Numbered from the stretch's first letter, positions 1 through 7,810 are shown. The stretch: DNA of 64,000 nucleotides from Hyphomicrobiales bacterium (GCA_021775455.1 JAJFHU010000061.1:1-64000), one strand, 5' to 3'. The notes: generated by a model from the sequence alone, not told the origin. Program-made: numbers and translations.

Positions 1-3
1 TCA

Positions 4-23
4 ACTCGGTTCCAACACCGAGT
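4..23. repeat. short hairpin at the window edge
   Basis: A perfect 7-bp inverted repeat (ACTCGGT / ACCGAGT) with a 6-base loop lies just left of the first MITE-like element. No T-run follows on either side, so a terminator for a gene outside the window is only a guess. Confidence 0.35.
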
Positions 24-32
24 AATGTTGCT

Positions 33-297
33 AGGGTCAGGACCCGTTAATTAATGCAAAATGGTGGGCGGGAATTTGGCTGGATGACAGGCGTGGATGT
101 GGAGGAAACCATAAGGTTTGCAAGCATTCACAACGCATCAGCCGGGCAAATTCACCCCATCCAGAGGACGAGTACCATGACTTCGAACTGCTTTGTCAAA
201 GCTCTCAACCGGGGGATGAACCCCGCTTTTCAAGCTTTTCCTCGTATTTCTCGTCATGTCATGCGCCATTTTACGTTAATTAACGGGTCCTGACCCT
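33..297. mobile_element. MITE-like 265-bp inverted-repeat element, copy 1
   Basis: Both ends carry a perfect 22-bp inverted repeat beginning AGGGTCAGGACCCG and running into TTAATTAA (33-54 and 276-297). Pairing continues imperfectly for about a dozen more bases through AAAATGG. A TA dinucleotide is shared at the two outer edges, as for elements that duplicate TA on insertion. A second copy of exactly the same length lies at 44908-45172. The interior holds a hairpin at 210-225 (CGGGG, loop GATGAA, CCCCG). A 79-codon open frame crosses the element, but its reading frame is not kept in the second copy, so I treat it as non-coding. No transposase is present; mobilisation in trans is inference. 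Alternatively the element could be transcribed as a structured RNA. Confidence 0.8.
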
Positions 298-396
298 AAC
301 TGCTCGCATGGTTTGGGATAACATATTCAAACTCTGCTGTTTCACTGTTTTCTCACTCCTTACTCCAATTACAAAAAGCGATCAGGGATCAAACCA

Positions 397-1236
397 ATGC
401 GTTTTGAAGGTACATCATCCTATGTGGCAACCGATGATTTGATGGTGGCAGTAAATGCAGCGATCGCACTCGAACGCCCATTGCTGGTCAAGGGGGAACC
501 CGGTACTGGCAAAACCGAACTGGCTATCCAGGTGGCAGAAGCGCTCGATCTTATATTGAATGAATGGCACGTGAAGTCCACCACAAGGGCGCAACAGGGA
601 CTTTATGAATATGATGCTGTTTCGCGTCTGCGCGACAGCCAGTTGGGTGATGAACGCGTTCATGACATTAAGAACTACATCAAACGCGGCAAGCTTTGGG
701 AAGCGTTTACGGCGGATGAAAAATCTGTCCTGCTAATTGACGAGATTGACAAGGCAGACATCGAATTTCCGAACGATCTTCTACAAGAACTCGACCGGAT
801 GGAATTCCACGTTTACGAGACCGGTGAGGTTATCAAAACCAAACAGCGTCCGATTGTGGTAATAACCTCCAATAATGAAAAGGAACTACCGGATGCATTC
901 CTGCGCCGTTGTTTCTTCCATTATATCAGCTTCCCCGACATGGATGTGCTGCAGAAAATTGTCGATGTTCACTATCCGGGCATCAAGAAAAATCTTGTTC
1001 ATGAAGCGCTGACGCAATTTTACGAAATACGCGAAACACCGGGCCTCAAAAAGAAGCCATCAACATCAGAGGCCCTTGACTGGATTCGCCTGCTGGTCGC
1101 GGAAGACATCGACGCAGCGGATTTGCGAGGAGACAGCAAGAATGCCCTCCCGAGGCTCCACGGTGCCTTGCTGAAGAACGAACAAGATGTGCATCTTTTC
1201 GAGCGGCTGGCGTTCTTGGCAAGACAGCAGCGTTAG
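397..1236 (+). CDS. MoxR-family AAA+ ATPase
   Basis: A 279-residue AAA+ ATPase of the MoxR/CoxD type. Walker A is GEPGTGKT at residues 33-40, Walker B VLLIDEID at 111-118, sensor 1 around TSNN at 157-160, and a candidate arginine finger in LRRC near 170. Family members act as ATP-driven chaperones that activate partner enzymes, usually with a von Willebrand factor A (CoxE-like) protein encoded beside them. Here the next gene is ppa, and no VWA protein lies downstream in the window; the element at 33-297 lies just upstream. The length is normal. The start is the first ATG, with AGGGA a few bases upstream. The client protein cannot be told from sequence. Confidence 0.9.
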   Translation: MRFEGTSSYVATDDLMVAVNAAIALERPLLVKGEPGTGKTELAIQVAEALDLILNEWHVKSTTRAQQGLYEYDAVSRLRDSQLGDERVHDIKNYIKRGKLWEAFTADEKSVLLIDEIDKADIEFPNDLLQELDRMEFHVYETGEVIKTKQRPIVVITSNNEKELPDAFLRRCFFHYISFPDMDVLQKIVDVHYPGIKKNLVHEALTQFYEIRETPGLKKKPSTSEALDWIRLLVAEDIDAADLRGDSKNALPRLHGALLKNEQDVHLFERLAFLARQQR

Positions 1237-1293
1237 ACATATAGCCTGCCAAATTGGTACTTACTTGCCGGGTATATCAAAGGAACTCAAAAA

Positions 1294-1818
1294 ATGCGTA
1301 TCGATGCGATCAAGATAGGTAACAATCCACCCCGGGATATCAATGTGATCATTGAAGTGCCGGTTGGCGGTGAACCGGTAAAATATGAAATGGACAAAGA
1401 TGCCGGTACCATGGTGGTAGATCGAATGCTCTATACTTCAATGCGCTACCCGGGAAATTACGGCTTCGTTCCCCACACACTTTCTGATGATGGTGACCCA
1501 CTTGACGTACTGGTTGCAAACACCCGCACGCTAATTCCAGGCTGTGTAATCAATTGCCGCCCAATAGGCGTGTTGTTCATGCGTGATGAAGCAGGCAGTG
1601 ATGAAAAGCTGATTGCTGTGCCTTCGGACAAGGTTTCCGCCACTTACAAGAATATCAGGTCGATCAACGATTTGCCGGACATCAAGCGCCAGCAGATTTC
1701 GCATTTCTTTGAACGCTACAAGGACCTCGAGGATGGCAAGTGGGTGGAAATCGACCGTTGGGGCGATGCTGAGGAGGCTGAAAAGATGATCGTCGAAGCG
1801 ATTGAAGCAGGGAAGTAA
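1294..1818 (+). CDS. ppa: inorganic pyrophosphatase
   Basis: Family I soluble inorganic pyrophosphatase of 174 residues, the usual length for the hexameric bacterial enzyme. It hydrolyses pyrophosphate to two phosphates with Mg2+ and so pulls nucleotide and aminoacyl-tRNA synthesis forward. The signature DGDPLDV sits at residues 66-72 and supplies metal-binding aspartates. [12 protein letters not shown] near residue 21 is the typical substrate-site start. AAGGA is well placed before the ATG. It stands between the MoxR ATPase and the metA riboswitch, and its transcript probably ends before the metA promoter. Confidence 0.96.
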   Translation: MRIDAIKIGNNPPRDINVIIEVPVGGEPVKYEMDKDAGTMVVDRMLYTSMRYPGNYGFVPHTLSDDGDPLDVLVANTRTLIPGCVINCRPIGVLFMRDEAGSDEKLIAVPSDKVSATYKNIRSINDLPDIKRQQISHFFERYKDLEDGKWVEIDRWGDAEEAEKMIVEAIEAGK

Positions 1819-1831
1819 GTAGATACACCTC

Positions 1832-1860
1832 TTGCCCAAGGCCATTCGGCGCGTTACATA
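1832..1860 (+). promoter_or_regulatory. putative sigma-70 promoter of metA leader
   Basis: TTGCCC (1832-1837) and TACATA (1855-1860) are separated by 17 bases. The predicted transcription start would fall directly at the 5' end of the SAM-II aptamer, which is what a riboswitch transcript needs. The -10 box is weak, so this is inference. Confidence 0.45.
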
Positions 1861-1865
1861 CAAGC

Positions 1866-1930
1866 ATCGTGGTGATTTGAATTCCGAAAGGATGACCAGC
1901 TTGCAGCCACGTTAAACAAGTCGCTAAAAG
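1866..1930 (+). ncRNA. SAM-II riboswitch upstream of metA
   Basis: The leader matches the SAM-II aptamer. CGTGG (1868-1872) pairs with CCACG (1907-1911) as P1. CTTG (1900-1903) pairs with CAAG (1917-1920) to close the H-type pseudoknot. The conserved GTGATTTG, CTTGCAGCCACG and CGCTAAAA segments are all present. SAM-II binds S-adenosylmethionine and is known from alphaproteobacterial methionine genes, so its place before metA fits. A terminator follows at 1947-1979, and the aptamer 3' end (1919-1926) is complementary to the terminator loop. This points to transcriptional attenuation when SAM is plentiful. Confidence 0.93.
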
Positions 1931-1946
1931 GACCCGACAAAAACGG

Positions 1947-1979
1947 AACCGGTAGCGACTGTTACCGGTTTTTGTTTTT
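1947..1979 (+). terminator. intrinsic terminator of the SAM-II riboswitch
   Basis: AACCGGTA (1947-1954) and TACCGGTT (1963-1970) form a perfect 8-bp stem with loop GCGACTGT, followed by a T-rich run to 1979. It lies 12 bases before the metA start. The loop together with the last two stem bases (1953-1960) complements 1919-1926 inside the aptamer, giving an alternative antiterminator pairing. Confidence 0.85.
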
Positions 1980-1991
1980 GAGGTCTTACAT

Positions 1992-2915
1992 ATGCCCATT
2001 CGAATTCCAGATCGCCTTCCTGCCCGTCAGACCCTGAAGTCTGAGGGCGTCATGGTAATGAGCGACTCTGATGCTGCAAGACAGGACATTCGACCGCTGC
2101 ATATCGGACTGCTGAATTTGATGCCCGATAAAATTCGCACAGAAACGCAGATTGCGCGGCTGGTTGGCGCCACTCCGCTTCAGGTCGAACTAACGCTCGT
2201 GCGCATTGGAAAACATAAAGCCAAAAACACTTCGGAAGACCACCTGATCGATTTCTATAATACCTGGGATGAAATCAGGGACCAGAAATTCGATGGCTTT
2301 ATTGTTACGGGCGCGCCAATTGAAACATTGCCATTTGAAGATGTTACTTATTGGGATGAATTACAGGAAATCATGGACTGGACAACTACCCATGTCCATT
2401 CGAGCTTTTTCATCTGTTGGGGGGCAATGGCGGCTCTTTACAATTTTCATGGTATCCCAAAATATGAACTGGCGAAGAAAGCCTTTGGCGTTTACCGGCA
2501 CAGAAACCTGAAACCAGAGTCACGTTATCTCAATGGATTTTCCGACGACTTCCAAATTCCGGTTTCCCGCTGGACCGAAGTACGCTCGAGCGATATCAAA
2601 CCGGATAGCGGGCTTGAAGTTCTGATGGAGTCCGACATTACCGGTCCGTGCCTAATCCATGAAGATTTTTGCAAACGGCTCTATATCTTCAATCATATTG
2701 AGTATGATTCAACCTCATTGAAGGAAGAATTTGATCGTGACATTGCCAACGGCACACCTATCGAAATACCCCACAATTACTACCCGGCCAACAATCCCGA
2801 CCTGCCGCCGCAGAACCGTTGGAAATCTCATGCCCACTTGCTGTTCGGAAACTGGATCAACCAGACTTATCAAACCACTACATACAACATGGATGACATA
2901 GGAAAAGAACGATGA
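1992..2915 (+). CDS. metA: homoserine O-acyltransferase MetA (predicted acetyl-CoA type)
   Basis: A 307-residue MetA-family homoserine O-acyltransferase, first committed step of methionine synthesis. The catalytic triad is visible as Cys142 (FFICWG), His235 and Glu237 (FNHIEYD). The N-terminus [12 protein letters not shown] is the family start, with GAGG eight bases before the ATG. Residue 111 is glutamate (TGAPIETL). In characterised MetA enzymes Glu at this position goes with acetyl-CoA use and Gly (as in E. coli) with succinyl-CoA use. The better prediction is therefore homoserine O-acetyltransferase, although databases often label such proteins succinyltransferase. It is controlled by the SAM-II leader and overlaps the next gene by four bases. 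Confidence 0.95.
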   Translation: MPIRIPDRLPARQTLKSEGVMVMSDSDAARQDIRPLHIGLLNLMPDKIRTETQIARLVGATPLQVELTLVRIGKHKAKNTSEDHLIDFYNTWDEIRDQKFDGFIVTGAPIETLPFEDVTYWDELQEIMDWTTTHVHSSFFICWGAMAALYNFHGIPKYELAKKAFGVYRHRNLKPESRYLNGFSDDFQIPVSRWTEVRSSDIKPDSGLEVLMESDITGPCLIHEDFCKRLYIFNHIEYDSTSLKEEFDRDIANGTPIEIPHNYYPANNPDLPPQNRWKSHAHLLFGNWINQTYQTTTYNMDDIGKER

Positions 2916-3382
2916 TTGAGGGAAGGTGCTCATGCGGAGAAATTCAATTTCGGATGAAGAGGGAACCCATGTTCGTACACTGCTGCCATTGTACGGATTG
3001 CGGAAGGGAGTCCGGCACTGGAACAGGTTTGAACGCCGTAATCGAAGCAGATGAGATTGAGCTTGTGTCCGGTCGACTGGAGGAAACCCTATTGGAATCA
3101 CACAGCGGTAAGGGTCAGAAGGTTTACCGATGTCCAAAATGCCAAACGGCTGTTTGGGGAATTTACAATACGATGGGACCCCATGTTTTTTTCGTCAGGG
3201 TGGGAGCGCTAGAAAACGCTGAAACTTGCGTTCCCAACGTGCAGGTGTATACGCGGAGCAAGCTTCCGTGGGTGGTGCTAAACCCGGACATTCCTGCATT
3301 TGAGAAATTCTACAGCTTCAAGGAACAATGGCCTTCAAAAAGCATTGAACGGCTAAAGGCTGCGCGTGAAAGGCTGGGCTGA
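2912..3382 (+). CDS. GFA/CENP-V domain zinc protein
   Basis: A 156-residue protein of the GFA (glutathione-dependent formaldehyde-activating, CENP-V) fold. Zinc-site cysteines appear as CSC at 6-8, a second cluster HCCHCTDC at 23-30 and a CPKC pair further on. The overlap ATGA with metA implies translational coupling and expression under the SAM-II switch. Most members have no proven substrate and the glutathione/formaldehyde function does not extend to the whole family, so I give only the fold. Linkage to methionine synthesis is suggested by position alone. Confidence 0.85.
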   Translation: MIEGRCSCGEIQFRMKREPMFVHCCHCTDCGRESGTGTGLNAVIEADEIELVSGRLEETLLESHSGKGQKVYRCPKCQTAVWGIYNTMGPHVFFVRVGALENAETCVPNVQVYTRSKLPWVVLNPDIPAFEKFYSFKEQWPSKSIERLKAARERLG

Positions 3383-3499
3383 ATTCTGTCGCGATGTTCC
3401 CAAACACGAAAAGCCAAATCTGCGGTCACGCCTGTATATAGCGTGCCGCCTTTTCGCGATGCCATGATGTAAACAAACCCACTCACAAATTAATACTGT

Positions 3500-3582
3500 C
3501 CTGTTGTCGTGATGGCGTCAATGGATCCCCCCGGAGCAAGTCCGGGGCAGGCTTTTTGCATGGCAACCGGGATGACAACAGG
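3500..3582. repeat. REP-like palindromic unit
   Basis: Outer arms CCTGTTGTC (3500-3508) and GACAACAGG (3574-3582) are a perfect 9-bp inverted repeat enclosing an inner hairpin CCCCGGA / TCCGGGG (3529-3535, 3541-3547). The GGATCCCCCCGG...CCGGGATGAC wording resembles the small GGATCCCCGGG...GGGGATGAC intergenic palindromes seen in many alphaproteobacterial genomes. Confidence 0.65.
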
Positions 3583-3852
3583 GAAAAGGTGCTCCAATGC
3601 CTCTTTCCCCGTTTCCGGCTTGAAGAACCCGGGTTTTCAGCCATTTCCAGAAAACTTATCCCCGCCTTCAAAACCTCCTGCATGATTGCCCCACTGTTGC
3701 TTTGCACAAACACTGGACTATTCACCATTGTTTAGTGGAGCAGCAGATGCGGAGCGGTCGTGGCCATCCAGTGAGAGCCGGCAAACAATTGGAAAATTGC
3801 TTTGCTTGCGTGTGGGCGACTTAATGCAGTGTCTTGTGGCACGGGAAGTTCG

Positions 3853-3870
3853 AAACGTAGCGCTACGTTT
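3853..3870. repeat. perfect 18-bp palindrome
   Basis: AAACGTAGCGCTACGTTT is its own reverse complement. The outer flanks (AAG to the left, CTT to the right) show only partial symmetry. It could be a protein-binding dyad or the centre of a decayed hairpin element; no adjacent gene suggests which. Confidence 0.6.
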
Positions 3871-4159
3871 TGGTTTTCCTCTTCCGCGACCAGGTACGGG
3901 AAAAGGTGGCAATTGAAAGGTGTCTCTTTTCGTCTGGCCGTTCGCAGAGGTTGCAGAGAGGCTTTGTCGGGACAGTGTGCTTGAGTGAGGTGTGGTGGCC
4001 AAGGGCCGGAAATTGCAAATAGCAATTTCAACACCGAACGCCTGAGCGCCTACTGGTGCGAAGGCCCCGGCGGTTCGCGGCGTCGCTCTACCCAAGTTCA
4101 TCGCTGAAAACGCTTTCACCGTTTTCTTCGTCTTCGACGAACCGCTCTTTACTCTCCGC

Positions 4160-4214
4160 GCAGGACCCGGTGGTCCAGCACACAGGACATTTTTTCCGGT
4201 TATCCGGGTCCTGC
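4160..4214. repeat. branched inverted repeat followed by T-run
   Basis: GCAGGACCCGG (4160-4170) and CCGGGTCCTGC (4204-4214) form a perfect 11-bp stem. A smaller GTCC / GGAC hairpin lies inside, and TTTTGT follows on the plus strand. It could be a terminator-like structure or a small-RNA 3' end. The AGGACCCGG core resembles the ends of the 265-bp elements, but the spacing is quite different. Confidence 0.55.
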
Positions 4215-4234
4215 TTTTGTGCGCTTTATTAGCT

Positions 4235-4256
4235 GCGTTGGCTGTCCAGCCAACGC
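4235..4256. repeat. tight 9-bp hairpin
   Basis: GCGTTGGCT and AGCCAACGC are separated by only GTCC. The hairpin lies directly after the branched repeat, so the two may be parts of one structured element. Confidence 0.6.
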
Positions 4257-4519
4257 CCGTTCACGCAGTGGCACCAATGCTGGTCGCATTGGCTTCTGCT
4301 GGCACGGAGCGAAGTTCATACCACTGTTCCAAAGGGTTCGAGTGAATGATTTCCCCTGCGTGGCAGGACAAGGTTTTGAAATCCTTTAAAACCGCCAGTC
4401 CGCGAACGCGCGCTCGCCGGATGGCGAGCAAGGCTAAATAGAGTCGGGGGTTCCGGGGAAGCGAGCGTAGCGAGTGACGGCGGATCAAACAAAAGCCCGG
4501 AAGGCGGGCAAGGCAAAAC

Positions 4520-4562
4520 AAAAGGCGTGGATCCCCGGGCCAAGCCAGAGGATGACGGGGAG
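4520..4562. repeat. decayed REP-like unit
   Basis: GGATCCCCGGGCCAAGCC followed by GAGGATGACGGG looks like a degenerate member of the same palindromic family as 3500-3582; one arm has lost symmetry. Confidence 0.45.
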
Positions 4563-4688
4563 AGAGTGGCCGGGATGACGAAGAGTGGATGCTGCGTATA
4601 GCTTCAAGAAATGATGAACAACCATTTTGTTTTTCATGCATCAATGCTAATTCACGCAGAGTGGATTCTTCCAGGAGATCAAATACCA

Positions 4689-6101
4689 ATGAAATCGCTT
4701 CTCGATCAGTTTGATGTCGATGCCAGAAAAATCGGGCACATGCTTGAAGATGCAGTTGGCGGTGCCGAGGATGGTGAACTTTATCTTGAATATTCCGAGA
4801 GCGAGGGGCTGGTATTTGACAATGGCCGGTTAAAAACCGGAACGTTCAACACCGGTCAGGGATTTGGTTTGCGATCTGTAGCAGGAGAAGTGTCCGCCTA
4901 CGCCCATTCTGGTGACTTGTCACTCAAAGGCCTTGAGCGCGCTTGTGATGCTGTGAAAACCGTTCGAAGTGGCAAGGGTGGCAGTTACGCCGTTTTTCCT
5001 CCGGGAACAAACCGCAAATTGTATGGCGAAGAAAATCCGATTGGCTCCCCAAGCTTTGAAGAGAAAGTCAAACTTCTCGAAACCATTGATGCCCATGCCC
5101 GCAACCTCGATGACCGTATTCGCCAGGTTACCGTATCGCTTGCCGCCAACTGGCAGATTGTGGAAATCCTTCGGCTCGGTGGCGAGTTGGTGCGGGACAT
5201 TCGACCGTTGGTCCGTGCAAGTGTTGCAATTGTTGCCGGTGATGGGGACAGGCAGGAAACCGGCAGTCACGGCTTTGGCGGCAGGGCTGGATTTGAAGAT
5301 TTTCTGACTGAAGACAAGTGGCAGTATGCTGTTGATGAAGCGCTGCGGCAGGCTTTAGTCAATCTGGAAGCCGTTCCCGCTCCGGCTGGAACGCTTGATG
5401 TGGTGCTTGGTGCCGGATGGCCTGGCGTGATGCTGCACGAGGCCGTCGGTCACGGGCTGGAGGGAGACTTCAACCGCAAGAAAACATCTGCTTTCGCTGA
5501 ACTGATGGGAAAACAGGTTGCATCCAAAGGTGTGACCGTCGTTGACAATGGTACCATTGAAGGGCGGCGCGGCTCGCTGTCGGTTGATGACGAGGGAACA
5601 CCTACCAATGAGACCGTGCTAATCGAAGACGGCATTCTAGTCGGCTACATGCAGGATCGGCAAAACGCCCGGTTGATGGGCATGAAGCCTACCGGCAATG
5701 GTCGGCGCCAGTCCTATGCACATCAGCCGATGCCACGCATGACCAATACCTACATGCAGTCTGGTGAGCATGATCCAGAAGAAGTCATCGCTTCGGTCAA
5801 GAATGGCATCTATGCGACATCATTTGGTGGCGGGCAAGTTGACATCACTTCCGGCAAGTTCGTCTTCGACTGCACGGAAGCCTATGAGATCAAGGATGGC
5901 AAAGTCGGAGCGCCACTAAAGGGGGCAAACCTGATTGGCAACGGCCCGGAAGCCATGCAACGCATTGCAATGATCGGCAACGACATGAAGCTTGATACAG
6001 GGGTGGGCAGTTGTGGCAAGAACGGGCAGACTTTGCCAGTAGGAGTCGGACAGCCGACTGTGCGCATGAACCAGATGACTGTTGGGGGAACAGGTGCCTG
6101 A
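4689..6101 (+). CDS. tldD: TldD metalloprotease
   Basis: TldD of 470 residues, the family length. With TldE/PmbA it forms a zinc-dependent protease that degrades unfolded peptides and, in some bacteria, matures microcins or clears the CcdA antitoxin. The metal site HEAVGH is at residues 250-255, in the conserved HEAVGHGLEGDF. I chose the ATG at 4689 because AGGAG lies upstream and MKSLLDQFDV aligns with the expected N-terminus. An upstream in-frame ATG at 4611 would add 26 atypical residues. The 3' end overlaps the formyltransferase. The partner gene pmbA is not in the window. Confidence 0.93.
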   Translation: MKSLLDQFDVDARKIGHMLEDAVGGAEDGELYLEYSESEGLVFDNGRLKTGTFNTGQGFGLRSVAGEVSAYAHSGDLSLKGLERACDAVKTVRSGKGGSYAVFPPGTNRKLYGEENPIGSPSFEEKVKLLETIDAHARNLDDRIRQVTVSLAANWQIVEILRLGGELVRDIRPLVRASVAIVAGDGDRQETGSHGFGGRAGFEDFLTEDKWQYAVDEALRQALVNLEAVPAPAGTLDVVLGAGWPGVMLHEAVGHGLEGDFNRKKTSAFAELMGKQVASKGVTVVDNGTIEGRRGSLSVDDEGTPTNETVLIEDGILVGYMQDRQNARLMGMKPTGNGRRQSYAHQPMPRMTNTYMQSGEHDPEEVIASVKNGIYATSFGGGQVDITSGKFVFDCTEAYEIKDGKVGAPLKGANLIGNGPEAMQRIAMIGNDMKLDTGVGSCGKNGQTLPVGVGQPTVRMNQMTVGGTGA

Positions 6102-6882
6102 CGCGAAGCGTGTTGTGAAGAAATCCGATATAGTATTTTTGGCAGGAGATAGCCCGCTTTATGCTGTCATTGCAAATGCTTTGCAGGACGAATTTGGCAC
6201 GCTTGCAATTGTTCGCGAACAGGGTGAACCCAAGAGCGTGCTGTTCAAAAGACGGATAAAGCGACTTGGATACTGGGCTGTTGCCGGGCAATTTGCATTT
6301 GCCCTTTTCTCGCGCGTGATTTTGTATCGCAGTCAAGAACGGTTAGCTTCCATCATCAAGAATGCCGGTGCAAGTCTTGAATATCCTGCGCAGCGCAAAA
6401 TCTTCGAAGTTGATTCAGTCAACAGCGATAATTGCCGTGAAATCCTGAAGATGTTGGGACCGAAAGTAGTGGTTGTTGTAGGTACCAGAATAATTCACCA
6501 ACCAACACTTGAATGCATTGCGGCACCGTTTATCAACTATCATCCAGGGCTTACCCCAAAGTATCGTGGACTGCACGGTTGTTACTGGACACTGGCATCT
6601 GATGACGTTGAAAATCTGGCTATCACCGTGCACCTGATTGATGAGAACGTCGACACAGGCGATCCGCTGTATCAGGAGAAAGTTTCGGTGCCGCCGGGCA
6701 ACAATATAATTACTTACCCTTTCACCATGGCAGTTGCGGCGCGTTCCGTTGTCACAAAAGCAGTCGATGACGCACTCAAGGGGAAACTAAAACCCTTCAA
6801 GGCTGAAGGACTTTCAAAACAATGGTTTCATCCCACCCTTTGGGGTTATTTGTGGGTCGGGCTTAGGCGCGGTGTTTGGTAA
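6094..6882 (+). CDS. formyltransferase family protein
   Basis: About 262 residues with a Fmt/GART-type formyltransferase core. The catalytic Asn-His-Asp set is visible as NYHPGLTPKYRG and VDTGDP, which in the family move a formyl group from 10-formyltetrahydrofolate to an amine. The N-terminal half is divergent, and there is no C-terminal tRNA-binding domain like that of methionyl-tRNA formyltransferase. A sugar or other small-molecule amine is more likely than tRNA, but the acceptor is unknown. The GTG at 6094 follows GGGGGAAC; a TTG at 6082 is an alternative. It overlaps the end of tldD, implying coupled translation. Confidence 0.75.
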   Translation: MPDAKRVVKKSDIVFLAGDSPLYAVIANALQDEFGTLAIVREQGEPKSVLFKRRIKRLGYWAVAGQFAFALFSRVILYRSQERLASIIKNAGASLEYPAQRKIFEVDSVNSDNCREILKMLGPKVVVVVGTRIIHQPTLECIAAPFINYHPGLTPKYRGLHGCYWTLASDDVENLAITVHLIDENVDTGDPLYQEKVSVPPGNNIITYPFTMAVAARSVVTKAVDDALKGKLKPFKAEGLSKQWFHPTLWGYLWVGLRRGVW

Positions 6883-6894
6883 CTGGCCAGCAAA

Positions 6895-7779
6895 TTATCG
6901 GGCCTTTTGTGTTCCCACTTCGTCCAGAAGCCATTCTAAAAAAGCCCGACTGGCGGGTGTTTGGGCATGGTCTGGTTGCTGTATCAGATAATAAGCTTCG
7001 CGCATCGGTATGCTTTCCACATACGGACGAACCAAACAACCTTTCTCCAAAAAGCGATCAACCAGCATTTCATGGCCCATCGCCAAGCCAACACTGCCAA
7101 GTGCCGCATTCAGGGATACTGAAAAGGTCGATGCAAGATTGACGGCTTTGCCTGTTGGAAGCGCCTCTCCTCGTGTCTTTGCCCAGCCTTCCCAATTGGC
7201 GTAGATACCGGTGCAGTCAAACAGGTTTGCTTCCTGCCACTTGCCAAGCCGATCACGGAATTCAGGAGTGCAAACCGGGAATGCAGTATTCTCGGCAAGC
7301 TTGAGTGTATCGCGGCGATCTTCAACATTGATACCAAACCGGATCTCGACGTCGAAGGCATGGTCGTTCGGTTCCCATGTTGCTGTAGTGATATTGAGTT
7401 TGAGCCATGGGTGATTTTCAAGCAGGCTACCCAAACGCGGAGCCAGCCAAAATACGGAGAATGCCAAATTGCTTTGCACTGTCAGTACCTGGCCACGATC
7501 GCCGCCCGTCACCATGCGGGTTCCGGAAACAAGCGTTTCAAATGCTTCTTGCACCACCGGCAGATAGGCGTAACCAGTATCGGTCAGCTGAATGGATCTC
7601 GGACGGCGAATGAAAAGCGGTCTTCCCACGTGTTGCTCAAGGCTCTTGATCTGCTGGGACACTGCAGATTGGGTCATGTTGAGCTCGCTAGCCGCTGCCG
7701 TGAAAGACAACAGGCGAGCAGAGGCTTCAAACGCTCGAAGCCAATTAAGCGGCGGCAGGGAAATTTCGGATACGGCCAT
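6895..7779 (-). CDS. LysR-family regulator, GcvA-like
   Basis: A 294-residue LysR-type regulator. The N-terminus LPPLNWLRAFEASARLLSFT with TQSAVSQQIKSLEQHVGRPLF is the winged HTH of the GcvA subgroup. The remainder is the periplasmic-binding-like effector domain. It is transcribed divergently from the class II aldolase, with 153 bases between the start codons. That gap holds a CATTAG/CTAATG inverted repeat, the half-site type known for GcvA. The simplest reading is autoregulation plus control of the aldolase and ferredoxin genes; the effector is unknown. Confidence 0.9.
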   Translation of the reverse strand: MAVSEISLPPLNWLRAFEASARLLSFTAAASELNMTQSAVSQQIKSLEQHVGRPLFIRRPRSIQLTDTGYAYLPVVQEAFETLVSGTRMVTGGDRGQVLTVQSNLAFSVFWLAPRLGSLLENHPWLKLNITTATWEPNDHAFDVEIRFGINVEDRRDTLKLAENTAFPVCTPEFRDRLGKWQEANLFDCTGIYANWEGWAKTRGEALPTGKAVNLASTFSVSLNAALGSVGLAMGHEMLVDRFLEKGCLVRPYVESIPMREAYYLIQQPDHAQTPASRAFLEWLLDEVGTQKAR

Positions 7780-7793
7780 AAGGGCAAATTACT

Positions 7794-7810
7794 CATTAGT
7801 GAAACTAATG
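7794..7810. promoter_or_regulatory. putative operator of the GcvA-like regulator
   Basis: CATTAG, five bases TGAAA, then CTAATG: a perfect interrupted dyad 14 bases upstream of the regulator's start codon, in the divergent intergenic region. CTAAT/ATTAG half-sites are known for GcvA in E. coli; assignment here is inference. Confidence 0.6.

Larger units (their letters stand above)
3383..4688. other. gene-free stretch rich in palindromes
   Basis: About 1.3 kb between the GFA gene and tldD with no credible gene. Open frames on both strands have low-complexity Ser/Arg/Pro compositions and no recognisable domain. What it does hold is a dense set of inverted repeats: a REP-like unit (3500-3582), an 18-bp palindrome (3853-3870), a branched inverted repeat with a T-run (4160-4214), a tight hairpin (4235-4256) and a decayed relative of the first unit (4520-4562). 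This looks like accumulated small repeats. Confidence 0.7.

Noticed and set aside
54-293. 79-codon open frame inside MITE-like copy 1
   Set aside because: The matching frame in copy 2 is broken by small indels and substitutions fall in all codon positions; the conserved features are the inverted arms and hairpin, not a protein.
3718-4119. Open frames on both strands in the palindrome-rich gap
   Set aside because: Low-complexity Ser/Arg/Pro composition, no domain, no ribosome site, and parts are mirror translations of the palindrome at 3853-3870.
4300-4400. Possible tRNA-like GGGTTCGAGT segment
   Set aside because: No acceptor, D or anticodon stems can be drawn around it.
4611-4688. Upstream extension of TldD
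   Set aside because: The extra 26 residues do not fit the family N-terminus, and a better ribosome site precedes the ATG at 4689.
4261-4689. 142-codon minus-strand frame upstream of tldD
   Set aside because: Composition resembles translated repeats (Leu/Arg/Ser-rich) and it overlaps the degenerate REP-like unit; no recognisable protein.
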